Shown here in pieces: positions 52,419 through 59,802 of a stretch of 64,000 nucleotides of DNA. The stretch covers positions 7,501 to 71,500 of the forward strand of contig CABYXC010000005.1 of the NCBI GenBank assembly GCA_902522865.1, in the 5' to 3' direction. The notes under the pieces are model-generated. The model was not told the DNA's origin, ran no database searches, and was given only the letters and a program-made list of their open reading frames with translations. Each line of letters starts with the position of its first letter. The first letter of the stretch is position 1. The stretch comes from an uncultured Alphaproteobacteria bacterium (lineage in GTDB: Bacteria > Pseudomonadota > Alphaproteobacteria > HIMB59 > GCA-002718135). Both the position numbers and the translations under genes were made by a program.

Positions 52419-52754
52419 TTATTTAGACCACCATATTGAGTATCCATTTGGAGAAATAATAAGAGGTATGTGGTATTTTTTAAGAGGATCTTTCATTTTA
52501 AATTTAACACTTATTGAATTAATTATTTCGCTTGTATTTTTAAAAAATTTACCAGAATTAATTATCATTTCATAATCACTTTCACAATCTTCTTTCGTTA
52601 ATTCAAATTCTTTAATCATTCTTCCAGAGTTATCTGTTTTATCCTCTAGGAATACAAGTTTGTTATTATTATTTGCTTTATAAATAACAATTTCTACATC
52701 ACTTGCATGCGTACCATCTATTGAGTTTAGTAAATGTGTAGAAAAAATTGCCAT
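52419..52754 (-). CDS. Transthyretin-like / 5-hydroxyisourate hydrolase-like protein lacking the canonical C-terminal tail
   Basis: The 111 residues follow the HIU hydrolase (TRP) layout: N-terminal STHLLNSIDG (His7), SGRMI (Arg45), and YHIPLIISPNGYS (His95). HIU hydrolases end in YRGS, and the final residues take part in catalysis. Here the last seven residues are YSIWWSK, so Arg, Gly and the terminal Ser are replaced. A catalytic role in urate breakdown is therefore doubtful, and no uricase or OHCU decarboxylase gene is nearby. It lies in the middle of the methyl-compound operon, where it may bind or hydrolyse something else. Confidence 0.8.
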   Translation of the reverse strand: MAIFSTHLLNSIDGTHASDVEIVIYKANNNNKLVFLEDKTDNSGRMIKEFELTKEDCESDYEMIINSGKFFKNTSEIINSISVKFKMKDPLKKYHIPLIISPNGYSIWWSK

Positions 52755-52757
52755 TAC

Positions 52758-54500
52758 CTACTCTATAGACGCTTTATCTCTTTTATCACTAACTGCAGCA
52801 ACTATTGGACTTATAACACCTTTAGCCTTAACATTTACACATGCAGTTTTACCACTTTCTAATGCTCTTTTTAAAGCGGGTCCTAAATCTTCTCTTTCAG
52901 TAACTAATTCTCCATGCCCTCCAAAACCTTCAAAAATTGAATGAAATGGAATATCTCTAAAATCAGTTGCAAAGTGTTTCCCACTTTCAAATAACCTTTC
53001 TTGTTGTTGAGAAATACAGTCAAGACCTCCATTGTTATCGATAACTACAACAATAGGTTTTTTTTCTTGAAATGCAGCTTCAATTGATAATCCTCCAGAT
53101 AAAAATGCCCCATCTCCACTTATTAAAACAACATTAGATTTAGGATTAAGATTTTTCGCTGATACTGCAAAAGGAACTCCAACACCTAACATACTAAAAG
53201 TACCTGGATGTAATATTCCTCCAAGTTTTTTACCTTTTGATCCAGCAATATTAATTGCAATCTCGGACCAGAAATGTGTGTTACCACCATCAATAACCAA
53301 CCAATCATTTTCAGTTAATACTTCTTGAACATCTAAAGCTAATTGAAGAGGATGAATTTTTCCACCATTTTTTTTCGTCTCTTCAGTTTCTTCATTTAAT
53401 TCGTATAATGTTTTATCAATCCAATTTTTTTTCTCTTTTTTATTCTTATCAAACCAATCATTATTTAATTTCCATTTATTATTTTTCTTTAATTCTACGA
53501 GTTTATCCAAAAAGACTCCAGGATCACAAAGTAAATTAATATCTGCAGCTCTATTTAATTCTATTTCTTCATGTGATCCATTAATACAAACAAGCTTTGT
53601 GCTTTTTGGAAAAAGTGGAGGATTACCAAAATTCATTTGATTATCAAGACGTGCACCAATCATAAGAACCAAATCTGATTCATGGAGAGCCATTTTTGAA
53701 GGTGGATATTGATGAATATCTGCCAGACCCATGTATGTATCTGCCTCTTCACCTAAAAGTTTTTGGTGGTATGGTATATTAAATATTGGAATATTTAATT
53801 CAAACCCAGCATTCTCTAATTTTTTTTCTGCACTAGACCACCAAACTCCATGCCCTCCAATAAAAACTGGTTTTTTAGCATTAATTGCAAGATCAAATAT
53901 TTCATTTAAACTCTCAGGATCCGGCCAAGCTTTTGCTAAAGGTTTTTTTTGTTGAGTAAATGGCCTTTCTTCTAAACCTGCATCATTTGCAAATGATGAA
54001 AACATTATATCTACTGGCACACTTAAATGTACTGCACCTGGATATCCATTTGTTGCAATTCTATAAGCTTTATCTACAAACTCCCTTATTCTATTGCCAT
54101 CTGTTATACTGGCACTGTATTTTGTTAAAGGTGCAGCAATAGATACATCATCTATTTCCTTAAAACCGCCTGATCCTTGTCTTTTTAAGCTACTAGATCC
54201 AGTAATAAAAATAACAGGGGATCTTTCACCCCAAGCTTCCATCATTGAGGGTACTGCATTTGCGAAACCTTCTGGTCCAACAATACAAACAGATGGTTTT
54301 CTTGATATTCTAGTATGACCATCAGCTAAATGACCAGCAATTTGTTCATGAGGACAATTAATTACATTAATTTGACACTCCATAAATCCTTCAAGCGCTG
54401 GATTACAAAAACCTCCAGAAAGTGTAAAAACATTATCAATACCTTTGTCTCTAAGAGCTCTTGCAACTAATGCCCCACCTCTAATCATTTTATCTCCCAT
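52758..54500 (-). CDS. Thiamine-pyrophosphate-dependent decarboxylase/carboligase (acetolactate-synthase superfamily)
   Basis: The 580 residues form a three-domain TPP enzyme: the pyrimidine-binding domain with the catalytic Glu52 in CPHEQIAGHLADG, a central domain, and the pyrophosphate domain with GDG at 462-464 (SGDGAFLSGGLSIEAAF...) ending in VVIDNN. ALS-superfamily members decarboxylate 2-oxo acids, join aldehydes, or cleave 2-hydroxyacyl-CoA. The next upstream gene encodes an FMN 2-hydroxyacid oxidase that would make a 2-oxo acid, which is a reasonable substrate. The exact reaction is not readable from sequence. Confidence 0.9.
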   Translation of the reverse strand: MGDKMIRGGALVARALRDKGIDNVFTLSGGFCNPALEGFMECQINVINCPHEQIAGHLADGHTRISRKPSVCIVGPEGFANAVPSMMEAWGERSPVIFITGSSSLKRQGSGGFKEIDDVSIAAPLTKYSASITDGNRIREFVDKAYRIATNGYPGAVHLSVPVDIMFSSFANDAGLEERPFTQQKKPLAKAWPDPESLNEIFDLAINAKKPVFIGGHGVWWSSAEKKLENAGFELNIPIFNIPYHQKLLGEEADTYMGLADIHQYPPSKMALHESDLVLMIGARLDNQMNFGNPPLFPKSTKLVCINGSHEEIELNRAADINLLCDPGVFLDKLVELKKNNKWKLNNDWFDKNKKEKKNWIDKTLYELNEETEETKKNGGKIHPLQLALDVQEVLTENDWLVIDGGNTHFWSEIAINIAGSKGKKLGGILHPGTFSMLGVGVPFAVSAKNLNPKSNVVLISGDGAFLSGGLSIEAAFQEKKPIVVVIDNNGGLDCISQQQERLFESGKHFATDFRDIPFHSIFEGFGGHGELVTEREDLGPALKRALESGKTACVNVKAKGVISPIVAAVSDKRDKASIE

Positions 54501-54501
54501 C

Positions 54502-55665
54502 TTAATACTTTATATCCTTAAAAAATTTCTCTGCTATAATTTTTTTATCAACTTCATTTATATCGGTTAATCCCACTAAGCCAAGATTTGTACTTAACTC
54601 TTCTTTAATTAGGTTAATGATTCTTCTAAGACCTCTTGCACCATCTGCTCCAATAGCATACATCAAAGGTCTGCCAAACATAACAAAGTTAGCTCCCAGA
54701 GCTAATGCGCGTAAAATATCACTACCACTTCTAATGCCACTATCAAAAAGTATCGGAAAATCGTCTCCTAAGGCTTTTCGTATTAATGGCAAAGCATTAA
54801 TAGAAGCAGTAGCACTATCTAATTGCCTTCCACCATGATTTGATACTTGAATTGCATCAGCACCAGCCTCTTTAATTTTTAAAGCATCTTCAGAATTCAT
54901 TACTCCTTTGATTATTAATTTTCCTTTCCAAGCGTCTCGAACTCTTTTTAGAGTATTCCAATCAGTTGCTCCTCTACTTTCTTTTCGTCTAAAAATTTGA
55001 TCACCACTTTTAGAGGTAACATAATTCATTGGTTGTGGAGCGCCTTTAAACAAAGTTGTTAAACTCCATTGAGGATGTAGTGCAAAATCTAAAAATTGTT
55101 TTGGGCCAATTTTAAATGGATAACCAAAGCCATTTCTATCATCTCTAGCTCTTCTTGAAAGAATTGGAACATCAACAGTGAGGATCAAAACCTTGTATCC
55201 AATACCTTCTGCTCTTTTTAATAATTCCATAATAAATTCTTCACTTTGAAAAATATATATTTGCATCCAAGAATGACCTTCTGAAAAAGTAAACATATCT
55301 TCTAGCGTAGTACTAGAAGCCATTGAAACACATGTTGGAATATTATTATATGCACTTTCTTTTGCTATCATTTTATCTGCATCAGGCCATGAAAGATTTG
55401 TCATTCCCATTGGCGCAAATCCAAATGGATAATCAAAATGAAAATCAAATATTTTTTTACTTAAATTTCTATTCTCAACATTTCTAAAAACCTTAGGCTC
55501 AAGTCTAATTTGATCTAATGCTGTACTATTAATTTCTGCAAGTTTGTCATCTCCTGATGCTCCATCAATAAAGTCAAAGACTAATTTTGGTAATCTTTTT
55601 TTAGATAGTATTATTGCATCATCAATTGTGTGAATTTTTGTGCTAGGTTTAATGAGATAATTCAT
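54502..55665 (-). CDS. FMN-dependent alpha-hydroxy-acid oxidase/dehydrogenase
   Basis: The 387 residues match the lactate/glycolate/mandelate family. AIILSKKRLPKLVFDFIDGASGDD (first part of the FMN site) is followed by GFAPMGMTNLSWPDAD, SMASSTTLEDM, and HSWMQIYIFQS. VLILTVDVPILSRRARDDRNG, IKGVMNSEDAL, the catalytic His region VSNHGGRQLD, and DSGIRSGSDILRALALGANFV complete the fold. It oxidises an (S)-2-hydroxy acid to a 2-oxo acid, giving H2O2 or passing electrons to the respiratory chain. It is encoded directly before the TPP enzyme, with a single base between the two genes. Confidence 0.93.
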   Translation of the reverse strand: MNYLIKPSTKIHTIDDAIILSKKRLPKLVFDFIDGASGDDKLAEINSTALDQIRLEPKVFRNVENRNLSKKIFDFHFDYPFGFAPMGMTNLSWPDADKMIAKESAYNNIPTCVSMASSTTLEDMFTFSEGHSWMQIYIFQSEEFIMELLKRAEGIGYKVLILTVDVPILSRRARDDRNGFGYPFKIGPKQFLDFALHPQWSLTTLFKGAPQPMNYVTSKSGDQIFRRKESRGATDWNTLKRVRDAWKGKLIIKGVMNSEDALKIKEAGADAIQVSNHGGRQLDSATASINALPLIRKALGDDFPILFDSGIRSGSDILRALALGANFVMFGRPLMYAIGADGARGLRRIINLIKEELSTNLGLVGLTDINEVDKKIIAEKFFKDIKY

Positions 55666-55713
55666 TTTAATATTTGTATTCTAATATAATTTATAATTCT
55701 ATTACAAAATAAA

Positions 55714-56943
55714 TTAGTTTTTTGAAATACCCTTCCAAGGTATTGGACTAGATGGAATATCATCTTTTAAACCTCTTTGTATTTCTCCTTTCTCATCATA
55801 CATTGGTAAAGTACATATTTCACCTTTTTGCACACTACCATCATCACATCTAACATCTACTATTGTGTCTGGCCCAAACTCTGCTTTATCCATATGAACT
55901 ATTGCAACACCACAAACTTGAAATGGCGACCATGTACTTGAAGTTACAATTCCAACTTTTTTATTATCAATAGAAATTTCAGAATCAACCAACGCAAAGC
56001 TATTTTCCACTCTCATACCCCATGTTAAACAATTTTTGTTTGCATTAAGTAAATAATCTCTTCCGATAAAATCTCCTTTATTAAAATCTATAAATTTTCC
56101 TAATCCAACGGCAAATGGAGATCTATCTCTCGTAAAATCTCTCCCTGCAGATAAGAGACCTGCCTCAATTCTTCTACATCTAAATCCTGGTGAGGCTGTT
56201 AGAATCATTCCCATTTCTTCGCCTTTACTGAGTATTAAGTCTCCAATTTTTTTTGAATCATTTTCTGGTCTTAAATAAATTTCCCAGCCAAGTTCATTTG
56301 TAAAACCTGTTCTGCTTATAATCACTTCTTCCGAATCAATTGAAGTTTCAACCCAATCAAAATAATTAAAATTATTTTTTAATGGTATATCAACTAGTTT
56401 TTCTAAAAGTTTTAGAGATTTAGGGCCTTGTATTTGACTTACCCAAACGTTTGGATCTTTAATTTCAACATCTAAATTTTTCGAATGAGCTTTGTACCAA
56501 CTATATAAATGTCCATCACCTTGTGCAAACCAAAATTTATTTTTTTCTAATCTTAATAATAATCCATCTGAAATCATTCCTCCATCATGGTAACAAGCAA
56601 ATTGATAAGAACATCGTCCTATTTTTACTTTTGAAATATCTCTAGGAAATATTTGTTGAAGTAAATTTTCAGCATCCGGACCAGAGATTTCGTATGGATG
56701 CTCACCTGTATGACGTAAAATTATTTCTTGTCTAGCTTTCCAATACATTTCATCTGCTGTAGCATGAGATAATTTTTCAAGCGTAAATCTCCCATCGGCG
56801 TAGTTAGTATATTCTGGGTTAAGTGGTAACTCTTGATAAGTTAAAGGATGTATTTTCATGGGTCTAGCCAAATCTAGAGATCTACCAGTTTCTTTAATAA
56901 CTGGCTTTACAACAAATCTGTAATTACTAACTAAATCTCCCAT
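55714..56943 (-). CDS. GcvT/dimethylglycine-type aminomethyltransferase fold protein
   Basis: The 409 residues have the folate-binding aminomethyltransferase fold: HTGEHPYEISGPDAENLL, CSYQFACYHDGGMISDGLLL, WFAQGDGHLYSWYKAH, VSQIQGPKSLKLLE, RTGFTNELGWEIYL, and RRIEAGLLSAGRDFTRDRS, with FQVCGVAIVHM in the C-terminal barrel. It would move a one-carbon unit from a methylated substrate to tetrahydrofolate. It is a different subgroup from the DmdA-like protein at 51296. N-terminal residues 1-60 are longer than in GcvT. The substrate is not known. It follows the homocysteine methyltransferase-like gene in the operon. Confidence 0.82.
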   Translation of the reverse strand: MGDLVSNYRFVVKPVIKETGRSLDLARPMKIHPLTYQELPLNPEYTNYADGRFTLEKLSHATADEMYWKARQEIILRHTGEHPYEISGPDAENLLQQIFPRDISKVKIGRCSYQFACYHDGGMISDGLLLRLEKNKFWFAQGDGHLYSWYKAHSKNLDVEIKDPNVWVSQIQGPKSLKLLEKLVDIPLKNNFNYFDWVETSIDSEEVIISRTGFTNELGWEIYLRPENDSKKIGDLILSKGEEMGMILTASPGFRCRRIEAGLLSAGRDFTRDRSPFAVGLGKFIDFNKGDFIGRDYLLNANKNCLTWGMRVENSFALVDSEISIDNKKVGIVTSSTWSPFQVCGVAIVHMDKAEFGPDTIVDVRCDDGSVQKGEICTLPMYDEKGEIQRGLKDDIPSSPIPWKGISKN

Positions 56944-56984
56944 AAAATTTATTCAACTTATCATAAAATATTGAAAAAAAAATT

Positions 56985-57908
56985 TTAAAATAAATTCTTA
57001 ATAGCTTCAATATGTCGTGGCTTTACTTCACAGCATCCACCAACTAGAGTAACACCTTCATTTAAAGAATTTAAAACAAACATTTTATATTTTTCTTCTC
57101 CAAATTCTTCATTTCGAGTGCCAAGTAACTCAATGGGATCAATATAATCATAATGTCCTTCAAAACCTTCTGAATTAAATTTCTCTTCATTACTAGTAGG
57201 CAGTTCTTTAAATAAATTCATTTTATAACCAAAAGGAAGCTTTTGTTTATTAAATATAGGAATACTCAAATTAACGATTTCAGGTGATACGCAGGCTGAT
57301 ACTATCCCGCAACAATTAAATTTTTGAATAGTTTCAAAAAGTTCATCAAGACTTTCTCCAGATGGTAATTTTCCATCATAACGTAAGTGTGCACCCACAA
57401 GAACTTGTTTATTAAATTCTTTTGAAGCTTCTAAAGCAATTTTTATTTCTTTGATGGAACACAAAACATCTAAGTAAAATATATCGACATAATCTTTTAA
57501 TATTTTTGCAATTTCATGAAAATAATTAAACATTGTTTCATCAGTTTCAAAATGTATTGGGGAATATGTATTACCTTGATTAGGCAGTGAGCCTGCAATA
57601 ATAACTTTTTTTTCACTTTCATTTTTTGCTTTTAATGCAAGTGCTCCAGCAGATCTTATTCCAAATTCAAATTTATCAAGTAAATTATATTTTTTTAGTA
57701 GCCTCCTTCTAACACTAAAATTTGAAGTGACTATTAATTGTGATCCAGCATTTATAAAATTTTTATGCATTTCTACGACCATGTGGTGATTATTTTCATT
57801 TAATAAAGCTTGTGCTGACCAAAGATCACCTGTTGTATCTAAACCCATTTCCATTAAAGTTTGACCGGAACCTCCATCAAAGAGGTATTTCTTATTTTTT
57901 AAAAACAT
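56985..57908 (-). CDS. Homocysteine S-methyltransferase family protein (BHMT/MmuM-like)
   Basis: The 307 residues fit the zinc-dependent homocysteine S-methyltransferase family: FDGGSGQTLMEMGL, LIVTSNFSVRRRLL, VIIAGSLPNQGNTYSP, GAHLRYDGKLPSGESLDEL, SACVSPEIV (first zinc cysteine region) and VGGCCEVKPRHIEAI (the two C-terminal zinc cysteines). Members transfer a methyl group from betaine, S-methylmethionine or similar compounds to homocysteine, giving methionine. Here the methyl donor may be the imported compound or a demethylation intermediate. It follows the substrate-binding protein gene after a hairpin. Confidence 0.88.
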   Translation of the reverse strand: MFLKNKKYLFDGGSGQTLMEMGLDTTGDLWSAQALLNENNHHMVVEMHKNFINAGSQLIVTSNFSVRRRLLKKYNLLDKFEFGIRSAGALALKAKNESEKKVIIAGSLPNQGNTYSPIHFETDETMFNYFHEIAKILKDYVDIFYLDVLCSIKEIKIALEASKEFNKQVLVGAHLRYDGKLPSGESLDELFETIQKFNCCGIVSACVSPEIVNLSIPIFNKQKLPFGYKMNLFKELPTSNEEKFNSEGFEGHYDYIDPIELLGTRNEEFGEEKYKMFVLNSLNEGVTLVGGCCEVKPRHIEAIKNLF

Positions 57909-57933
57909 TTTTTTGGAAGATTAGTAGAAATAG

Positions 57934-57957
57934 TGTGGCGCATTTAAATGCGCCACA
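57934..57957 (-). terminator. Perfect 24-base palindrome, intergenic hairpin after the substrate-binding protein gene
   Basis: The arms TGTGGCGCATTT and AAATGCGCCACA form a perfect inverted repeat with no spacer; a 4- to 6-base loop is possible in RNA. It is GC-rich in a very AT-rich context and lies 16 bases past the stop of the substrate-binding protein gene in the - direction. It is not followed by a clean T-run. It could be a partial terminator or an mRNA-stabilising hairpin that allows more binding protein than downstream enzyme to be made. Confidence 0.6.
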
Positions 57958-57972
57958 AAGAAAATTAATATT

Positions 57973-59601
57973 TTATGCAAACCACCAACGTTCAGAAAGT
58001 TTGTTACCGTCACTTTCCCAGTTACCAGCAACATCTTCACCGTGAGCAAGTTTTTTAGAACCAGCACCAACGTATTGGTTAAATGCATAAACAATTGCAC
58101 CACCATCGTAGTTACAAAGAGCTTGTGCTTCCCAGTACATTGATTTTCTTTTTTCTGCATCAAGTTCTGATCTAGCAGATCTAACAAGTTCATTGAAACG
58201 AACAGTTGAATCAGTTTGAACTAGATTACCCCAAGCAGCTTCGTTCCACTCTGTGTCATCTGTGAATGCAGCAGACCACATCATATCTTCTGTAGGTCTT
58301 CCACCCCAAGAACTCATACTGAAACCTTTAGTGTTCCATACGTTACTCCAGTAACCATCTTCAGGCTCTTTTTTAACTCGAAGATCGATACCACATTCTT
58401 GAGCAGATGCTGCTATCAAGTTAGTTGCATCTGTACATCCTGCATAAGGAACCTCAGAAGTACTAATTTCAATTGGTCCACTTACTCCAGATTTTTTCCA
58501 GTGATAAGCAGCTTTATCAGCATCGAACTCTCTCTGCTCTAAAGCGCTATTATGGTATGGGTGAGCAGTAGAGATCGGATGATCATTACCAACAGTACCA
58601 TATCCAAGCATAATCTTATCAACAATTTCCTGTCTTTTGATTGCAAACTTCATTGCCATACGCACATCAAAGTTATCAAACGGTGGAACGTTCAATCTCA
58701 TTGGAGCTGTATAGTGAGCGTAACCAGAAGCTGCTGTAATTTCTACACTAGGATTTCTAGTCAATAAATTAGCAGTTCTAAGATCAACACCATTCATCCA
58801 GTCAATTTCACCGTTTAATAATGCTGCTTGTCTAGTAGCAGGATCATTAATTCCGATTACTTCAACTGAATCAAAGTGTGCAACACTATCACCTTTGAAA
58901 TAATTTGGATTTCTTTTTCCAAATTTTGCACCAACACCAGGATTGAATTCATCCATAATATATGGACCAGTTCCAATCGTTGATTGAGCATCAACAACTC
59001 CATCTTTTGTTGGTTTAATCATAATGTGATAGTCAGTAGTTATTGCAGGCCAATCGGCATTTGCACCTTTTAGCTTAAAAATAACTCTATCATTTCCATC
59101 AGCAGAAACTGTTTCAATTTGAGATAAAAGTCCACCTGCTGCCGAAGCAGTATCTGGATTCATATGATACTGATAGTTGAGCACAACATCTTCTGCTGTC
59201 ATTGATTTACCATTATGGAATTCAACACCTTTGCGAAGATTATATACCCATGTTTGAGCATCGTCAGATTCAATTGACTCAGCAAGCTCTCCAACAATTG
59301 TGTGATCTGAATCAACAACAGTTAGACAGTTTTGATATGACCAAGCAGTAGCTTGCATAAATGAGCTCTGATAAGTTGCTGGATCAAGAGTATCAGTTGC
59401 ATCTGCTGCACTATTACCCCATCTTAAATGTCCACCTTTTTTTGGTGTAGCTGCAACTGCTTTATCTGCTAATGATAATGCAATTGGTAGCGTGACCCCA
59501 GTAGCAAGGACAGACATCATGAACTGTCTTCTATCAATAAGCCCTTTTGTTAGCTTTGAAGACTGTTCTTCAATGTATTTGTCTATTTTCTTATTTTTCA
59601 T
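57973..59601 (-). CDS. Tat-exported ABC substrate-binding protein, oligopeptide-binding (SBP family 5) type
   Basis: The 542 residues start at the ATG at 59601, chosen because GGGAGGA lies just upstream. Upstream starts have no such site. A long N region precedes the twin arginines in DRRQFMMSVLATG (about residues 23-35) and a hydrophobic stretch ending near AVAA, which suggests Tat export to the periplasm. The mature part has KGGHLRWGNSAADATDTLDP, LRKGVEFHNGKSMTAEDVV and IGTGPYIMDEF, all typical of SBP_bac_5. It delivers a peptide, opine, or other substrate to the divergent permeases. GC content is clearly higher than its neighbours. Confidence 0.93.
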   Translation of the reverse strand: MKNKKIDKYIEEQSSKLTKGLIDRRQFMMSVLATGVTLPIALSLADKAVAATPKKGGHLRWGNSAADATDTLDPATYQSSFMQATAWSYQNCLTVVDSDHTIVGELAESIESDDAQTWVYNLRKGVEFHNGKSMTAEDVVLNYQYHMNPDTASAAGGLLSQIETVSADGNDRVIFKLKGANADWPAITTDYHIMIKPTKDGVVDAQSTIGTGPYIMDEFNPGVGAKFGKRNPNYFKGDSVAHFDSVEVIGINDPATRQAALLNGEIDWMNGVDLRTANLLTRNPSVEITAASGYAHYTAPMRLNVPPFDNFDVRMAMKFAIKRQEIVDKIMLGYGTVGNDHPISTAHPYHNSALEQREFDADKAAYHWKKSGVSGPIEISTSEVPYAGCTDATNLIAASAQECGIDLRVKKEPEDGYWSNVWNTKGFSMSSWGGRPTEDMMWSAAFTDDTEWNEAAWGNLVQTDSTVRFNELVRSARSELDAEKRKSMYWEAQALCNYDGGAIVYAFNQYVGAGSKKLAHGEDVAGNWESDGNKLSERWWFA

Positions 59602-59604
59602 TTG

Positions 59605-59611
59605 TCCTCCC
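59605..59611 (-). promoter_or_regulatory. Strong ribosome binding site of the substrate-binding protein gene
   Basis: On the - strand this reads GGGAGGA, three bases before the ATG at 59601. It fixes the start codon and marks the gene as well translated. It is the strongest Shine-Dalgarno sequence seen on the - strand of this window. Confidence 0.75.
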
Positions 59612-59618
59612 TTATAAT

Positions 59619-59645
59619 TGAACAAAAACCTAAGATTTTTGTTCA
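59619..59645 (-). promoter_or_regulatory. Inverted repeat in the 5' leader of the substrate-binding protein gene
   Basis: TGAACAAAAA (59619-59628) and TTTTTGTTCA (59636-59645) are perfect 10-base arms around a 7-base loop. In the mRNA leader they would form a hairpin about eight bases upstream of the ribosome binding site. As DNA they could be an operator. No known riboswitch pattern is recognisable. Confidence 0.5.
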
Positions 59646-59646
59646 T

Positions 59647-59660
59647 AATTTCTAGAAATT
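59647..59660. promoter_or_regulatory. 14-base perfect palindrome in the divergent gap
   Basis: AATTTCTAGAAATT is a perfect palindrome in the 201-base gap between the binding-protein gene and the permease gene. It is the kind of symmetric site used by dimeric regulators, but no regulator gene is present in the window and chance is possible in this AT-rich DNA. Confidence 0.35.
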
Positions 59661-59745
59661 TAACAAAAAACAAACTTAAGTTAATATATAAAAACATATA
59701 TAACGTTTTAATTCAACGTATAAATTATTAATTTTAGCTTACATG

Positions 59746-59774
59746 TTGACCTAATTTAGACAAAACTTTAAGAA
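59746..59774 (+). promoter_or_regulatory. Candidate promoter for the ABC permease/ATPase genes
   Basis: TTGACC (59746-59751) and a weak -10-like TAAGAA (59769-59774), 17 bases apart, lie about 30 bases before the predicted start of the permease. The -10 match is poor, so the call is tentative. Confidence 0.3.
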
Positions 59775-59790
59775 TTAAGATTGTATCTTT

Positions 59791-59797
59791 AAGGAGG
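59791..59797 (+). promoter_or_regulatory. Consensus ribosome binding site placed before an ATT codon
   Basis: AAGGAGG is a full Shine-Dalgarno core. The next in-frame candidate initiation codon of the permease at normal spacing is ATT at 59803, five bases away. The first ATG/GTG/TTG codon in frame, TTG 59836, is 38 bases away, too far for this site to serve it. Confidence 0.6.
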
Positions 59798-59802
59798 GTA
59801 AT

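Noticed and set aside
59602-59697. Upstream start for the binding protein at 59697
   Set aside because: It would put a long non-signal stretch before the twin-arginine motif, whereas GGGAGGA directly precedes ATG 59601.
59602-59802. Glycine or SAM riboswitch in the divergent gap
   Set aside because: Only simple hairpins are visible. No conserved aptamer core of either class could be recognised by eye.
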